Shown in pieces: positions 60,659-64,000 of a DNA stretch of 64,000 nt (within the stretch, counting starts at the first letter, position 1; each line of letters starts with the position of its first letter). The translations under genes were made by a program, and so were the position numbers. The stretch is taken from NCBI RefSeq assembly GCF_048548695.1, contig NZ_JBLYIF010000010.1; one strand, 5' to 3'. This DNA comes from Neptuniibacter sp048548695. GTDB taxonomy: Bacteria; Pseudomonadota; Gammaproteobacteria; Pseudomonadales; Balneatricaceae. Under the pieces are notes generated by a model. It did not search any database. It was given only the letters and a program-made list of their open reading frames with translations, and was not told where the DNA came from.

Positions 60659-61330
60659 ATGACTCAGGATGAAATGAAACAGGCAGTGGCGCAGGCCGCA
60701 GTTGACTACATAAAACCCCGCCTCGGACAGGACAGCATTGTTGGGGTTGGTACAGGTTCTACCGCGAATTGCTTTATTGATGCTCTGGCTGAAATTAAGC
60801 ACTTGTTTGAGGCGGCTGTGGCCAGCTCCGATGCGACTGCTGAACGACTTAAGGGGCATGGTATTCAGGTCTACGATCTGAATTCGGTCAATGAGTTGGA
60901 AGTCTATGTGGATGGTGCCGATGAATTTGATCCGCGTCTGCACCTGGTAAAAGGTGGCGGCGGTGCACTGACTCGCGAAAAGATTGTTGCGGCGGTGGCC
61001 AAAGAGTTTGTCTGTATCGTCGACAGCAGTAAACAGGTCGATCTGCTGGGTGCCTTTCCGCTGCCAGTCGAAGTGATCCCGATGGCACGCTCGCAGGTGG
61101 CCAGAGCGTTAGTCAAAATGGATGGCATGCCGGTTTGGCGTGAAGGTTTTGTCACTGACAACGGCAACTGCATTCTGGATGTTTACGATCTGGAAATTCT
61201 AGACCCTAAGCAACTGGAGGCAGAGCTGAATAATATTGTTGGTGTGGTTACCAACGGCCTGTTTGCACAGCGTGGCGCTGACCTGATTTTGATGGGTACC
61301 GAGCAGGGTGTGGAAACCTTGAAATACTGA
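60659..61330 (+). CDS. rpiA: Ribose-5-phosphate isomerase A
   Basis: RpiA interconverts ribose 5-phosphate and ribulose 5-phosphate. The 223-residue protein shows IVGVGTGSTA, the YVDGADEFDP and KGGGGALTREKI motifs and VVTNGLFA. The ATG at 60659 matches the family start; an in-frame extension across ilvA's promoter to 60323 is rejected. It is divergent from ilvA with a 200-bp region between them. Confidence 0.95.
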   Translation: MTQDEMKQAVAQAAVDYIKPRLGQDSIVGVGTGSTANCFIDALAEIKHLFEAAVASSDATAERLKGHGIQVYDLNSVNELEVYVDGADEFDPRLHLVKGGGGALTREKIVAAVAKEFVCIVDSSKQVDLLGAFPLPVEVIPMARSQVARALVKMDGMPVWREGFVTDNGNCILDVYDLEILDPKQLEAELNNIVGVVTNGLFAQRGADLILMGTEQGVETLKY

Positions 61331-61351
61331 CGCTGATGTCGCTGCCAGCAT

Positions 61352-61387
61352 AAAAAAAGGCCCCGCATAATGTCGGGGCCTTTTTTA
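61352..61387. terminator. Terminator after rpiA
   Basis: AAAAAGGCCCCG and CGGGGCCTTTTTT form a stem around an 8-nt loop with A and T runs on either side, so it can serve rpiA and the convergent small gene. Confidence 0.85.
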
Positions 61388-61416
61388 TCAGCGGGAACTG
61401 AATACCGTTTAAGGTA

Positions 61417-61536
61417 TCAGAAACTCAGGCGGCTGATGGCAATGCTGGCGGGCATAGTAATCCAGGCGATAGCGATAAGATTGATAATAATCCAGCTAAA
61501 GCCCGCTGGATCGCGGTAGTTTTCATCATGTGCCAT
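61417..61536 (-). CDS. 39-residue membrane peptide
   Basis: From the ATG at 61536, preceded by AAGGGTG at six bases, the peptide has a short polar N terminus (MAHDENYRDPAGFS) and one transmembrane helix (WIIINLIAIAWITMPASIAI). A longer ORF to 61662 has no ribosome site. No family is recognised; its role, if any, is unknown. Confidence 0.5.
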   Translation of the reverse strand: MAHDENYRDPAGFSWIIINLIAIAWITMPASIAISRLSF

Positions 61537-61797
61537 GAGTGTCACCCTTAAAGAGAAAGTTAATCGGTTTAGTGTTTGTTGGCCCGTTGTTCTGACGACA
61601 ACCTGTGATGCCAACAAACTATGCATAGAATAAAATTTGGCCGATTTTATCAGTCGCCTCATCGGCTGTATAGTCAGGCGCTGACAACGGTTGGCCGCAC
61701 AAATGGCCTGCGTCTATTACAATAACGCTAAGCAGTGGCTACCTGCACTGACAGGTTTATGCGCCGCTAGCGATCTTCAGTTGCGAAAGGAAACAGG

Positions 61798-64000
61798 ATG
61801 TTACGTTGGTTACTCGCCCTTGTGGTGCTGGTATTGCTTGGTTTGCATAACCTGCCATATCTGATCAGAGATCAGGCGGTGCAGTGGTTACGTGCTCAGG
61901 GTGCAGAAGATGCCAGGCTGACGGCTTTGGAAGTGAACTGGCTTAAGGGGGACGTCACTGTGCGCGGCTTAGCGGCAACCGCCAAGGGTAAGCCAACGTT
62001 GCGCATTGATTACCTGAAACTTGGGCTCGACTATGACGCCCTGGCACTGAAACATATCCTATTACACGAAATCTCGCTGTCTGGCGTCGATATCGGTGTG
62101 CGGCAACAGCCAGAGGCATTGTGGCTCGGGCCGATTGATCTACTCGCGTTACAAGGTGCAGAGCCGACAGAGCCTGTTTCCCCGAACACTGCTGCCAGTG
62201 CCTGGAGTTTTGGCCTGAAGCGCATGCAGTTAAGTGATATCAATTGGCGGGCAGAGCTGCCAGGACAGACTCACCAGTTGAAGGTGAATCAGGCGGAGGT
62301 GCAAGATCTGTTGTTATGGGCACCGGATCAGGCAACGCTGCTGCAACTGGATGGGGAAATCAATGGCGCGCCCATTAAGCTGAGCTCTGAAGCATTGCCT
62401 TTGCCAGAGCAGAAAACCACCCGGCTTACGATCAAACTCAGCGATTTTCCTGTACACAGTTTGGCTGCGCCTTGGGTGCCGGGATTGAGGGCGCGGGTTG
62501 ATCTTGATCTGCAGATTCAGGCGGGCAGTCATCTACAGGAGCAGACTTTCACCCTGTCCCAGCAGGGCAAAATCCATCTGAAAAATCTCAGCTTTACTCA
62601 GGATCAGTTGGCGGTGCAGCAGCAGTCGCTGGCGTGGCAGGGGCAGCTCTCTCTGCTCTGGCACAGTGGCGCGCTTCAACAGTTGAAAACTGACAGTACG
62701 TTGTCGGTCGCGGGTCTCAATGTCAGTCAGGATCAACAGCAGCTAAGTCTGGACGGTGGCAGTGTGGCTGCCGTCGTCGAGGGCTCGCTATCCGAGCTAC
62801 AAACCACCGTTTCGGCACTGTCGCTGAGCGCGTTGCAGTTTAACCGCCCGGGGCAATCCTATCAGTTGGCAGAGGCCAGCCTGCAAGGGCTGGTGAAATT
62901 GGTCGAAGGTGTGCCGCGGAATATTCAGCTGGATGCGTTTAATTTGCAGAATCTGGCCGTCGCGGAAGGCGCTGTTAATCCTTACAACATCACCCTGGCC
63001 ACTGCCGCAGCGCGGGGCTCAGTGGACACTAGTGATGGCAAGCTGTGGCAGGTAAACCTGCCCAGTATCGAACTGCAGAATGCCGAGTTAAACCGCCAGG
63101 GTAGCACCTTGGTCGACCTGCAAACCCTAACGGGGCAAGGTGTGTCGGTAAAAGATAATGCTGCAGTAGTCAGTGTCGCTGGGGCGCAGCTCAAGCAGCT
63201 ACAAGTGTTGGGTGAGGCACACACTCTTAGTCAGTGGCAGACAATCGAACTGGATGCACTGCAGCTAGACCAGATGAGCCGTCTGTTGATTGATCAGGTG
63301 CGCTTCAGCGGCGGCACAAACCGTCTGCTATTGTCCGCTGAGCGGCAGCCGGCAGAATTTAATTGGCTACTGACACGCCTGCAGCCGGAGTCGGCGGCAA
63401 CACAGGCCAAGCCGCAGGCTGAAACCAAGACAGAGTCTGAAGCGAAGCCTTTCCATGTCCGCATTAATCGCCTGATTGTCAGCGGTGATAACAAGCTGGC
63501 GCTTATTGATCAGGGGGTAAAACCACCGCTGAATACTGAACTGGAACTGCAGAAACTGGAACTGGAAGCCTTTGATACCGCGTCAGACCAGGCGACGGGG
63601 TTTGCCCTGCAAAGCCGACTGGGGCGGTTTACCCAGCTTGATGCCAATGGCTCGTTAGAGCTATTCAGTGGTAACTATGGCGGTAACTGGGCGCTGGACC
63701 TGAAAGCCCTGGATCTGCCATTGGTAAGCCCTTACTTCAGTCATTACACCGGCTATCTATTGCGTAATGGTCAATTGAATATCAGCAGTTCTGGTTCTGT
63801 GGCAGGGCGGAAACTGGATGGTAAAACCGATATTCAGCTCAACCGAATTGCGGTGCAACGGGATAAGAGTAATCGCAGCGAGGCGTTTAATAAGAAGGTC
63901 ACAATGCCGCTGGAAACAGCACTGATGGTACTGCAGGACAAGGATGAAAATATTCACCTTGATGTACCGTTGAACGGTTCGCTGGATGATCCGCAGTTTG
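61798..64000 (+). CDS. DUF748/AsmA-like envelope protein, 5' part
   Basis: An open frame runs from the ATG at 61798 (AGGA before it) to the window end, at least 734 residues. An N-terminal signal anchor (LLALVVLVLLGLHNLPY) is followed by long repetitive beta strands. The segment ETALMVLQDKDENIHLDVPLNGSLDDPQF is the DUF748 hallmark. Such proteins are AsmA/TamB-like and are thought to carry lipids or shape the outer membrane. The C terminus is not in the window. Confidence 0.85.
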   Translation, partial: MLRWLLALVVLVLLGLHNLPYLIRDQAVQWLRAQGAEDARLTALEVNWLKGDVTVRGLAATAKGKPTLRIDYLKLGLDYDALALKHILLHEISLSGVDIGVRQQPEALWLGPIDLLALQGAEPTEPVSPNTAASAWSFGLKRMQLSDINWRAELPGQTHQLKVNQAEVQDLLLWAPDQATLLQLDGEINGAPIKLSSEALPLPEQKTTRLTIKLSDFPVHSLAAPWVPGLRARVDLDLQIQAGSHLQEQTFTLSQQGKIHLKNLSFTQDQLAVQQQSLAWQGQLSLLWHSGALQQLKTDSTLSVAGLNVSQDQQQLSLDGGSVAAVVEGSLSELQTTVSALSLSALQFNRPGQSYQLAEASLQGLVKLVEGVPRNIQLDAFNLQNLAVAEGAVNPYNITLATAAARGSVDTSDGKLWQVNLPSIELQNAELNRQGSTLVDLQTLTGQGVSVKDNAAVVSVAGAQLKQLQVLGEAHTLSQWQTIELDALQLDQMSRLLIDQVRFSGGTNRLLLSAERQPAEFNWLLTRLQPESAATQAKPQAETKTESEAKPFHVRINRLIVSGDNKLALIDQGVKPPLNTELELQKLELEAFDTASDQATGFALQSRLGRFTQLDANGSLELFSGNYGGNWALDLKALDLPLVSPYFSHYTGYLLRNGQLNISSSGSVAGRKLDGKTDIQLNRIAVQRDKSNRSEAFNKKVTMPLETALMVLQDKDENIHLDVPLNGSLDDPQF

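Noticed and set aside
1..64000. CRISPR arrays, tRNA genes, insertion sequences and integrases
   Set aside because: No regularly spaced repeats, tRNA-like cloverleaf sequences, transposase or integrase genes were seen by eye; a covariance-model scan was not possible.

Overview
The window reads as chromosomal DNA of a marine-type gammaproteobacterium, most like Oceanospirillales with several Pseudomonas-like gene orders (crc next to pyrE and rph; an FKBP isomerase next to rsd/algQ; a Che2-type chemotaxis order). This placement is inferred from gene content and synteny only; no 16S gene is present.

Layout. 1-480: the 3' end of a 5S rRNA gene (end of an rRNA operon), two terminators and an odd second copy of the 5S tail. 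0.5-8.2 kb: an orphan ParA-like ATPase, a LysR regulator facing a flavin-nucleotide-binding protein and a GST, fabI, then the pyrE / crc / rph / yicC block. 8.2-20.8 kb: an operon with a FliA-like promoter holding a STAS protein, cheY, cheA, cheW, a PAS-containing receptor, cheR, cheD, cheB, a receptor-like protein and a STAS / phosphatase-kinase partner-switch pair of the HsbA-HsbR (CrsA-CrsR) type. 21.0-30.4 kb: a five-gene cluster with a sigma-54-like promoter, made of circularly permuted ATP-grasp, alpha-E and transglutaminase-fold proteins, each function present twice (once as a fusion). This is the best candidate for a poorly described system. 30.5-33.6 kb: gmk, rpoZ, spoT. These usually follow yicC, so the 22 kb between look like an insertion into a conserved neighbourhood.

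33.6-45.4 kb holds ggt, an HDOD protein, the ABC-F ATPase yheS, a DUF2390/TIGR02444 protein, an FKBP isomerase, a WD40 lipoprotein, rsd, a FliL-like protein, gshA and pyk. 45.5-57.9 kb is a C4-dicarboxylate region: dctB-dctD, a porin and dctPQM, both targets with sigma-54-like promoters, plus a chemoreceptor with a heme c motif in its sensor domain. dctP also carries an exact CA motif of the kind bound by Hfq/Crc, and crc is in this window. Inside this region, 51.4-52.7 kb is a small accessory patch with candidate integron attC-like sites, tiny ORFs, a coupled pair of small membrane proteins behind two palindromic operators, and a possible phage replication-protein remnant.

58.0-64.0 kb: a small membrane protein, a frameshifted HD-GYP remnant, ilvA, rpiA, a 39-residue membrane peptide and the 5' part of a large DUF748/AsmA-like gene that runs off the window.
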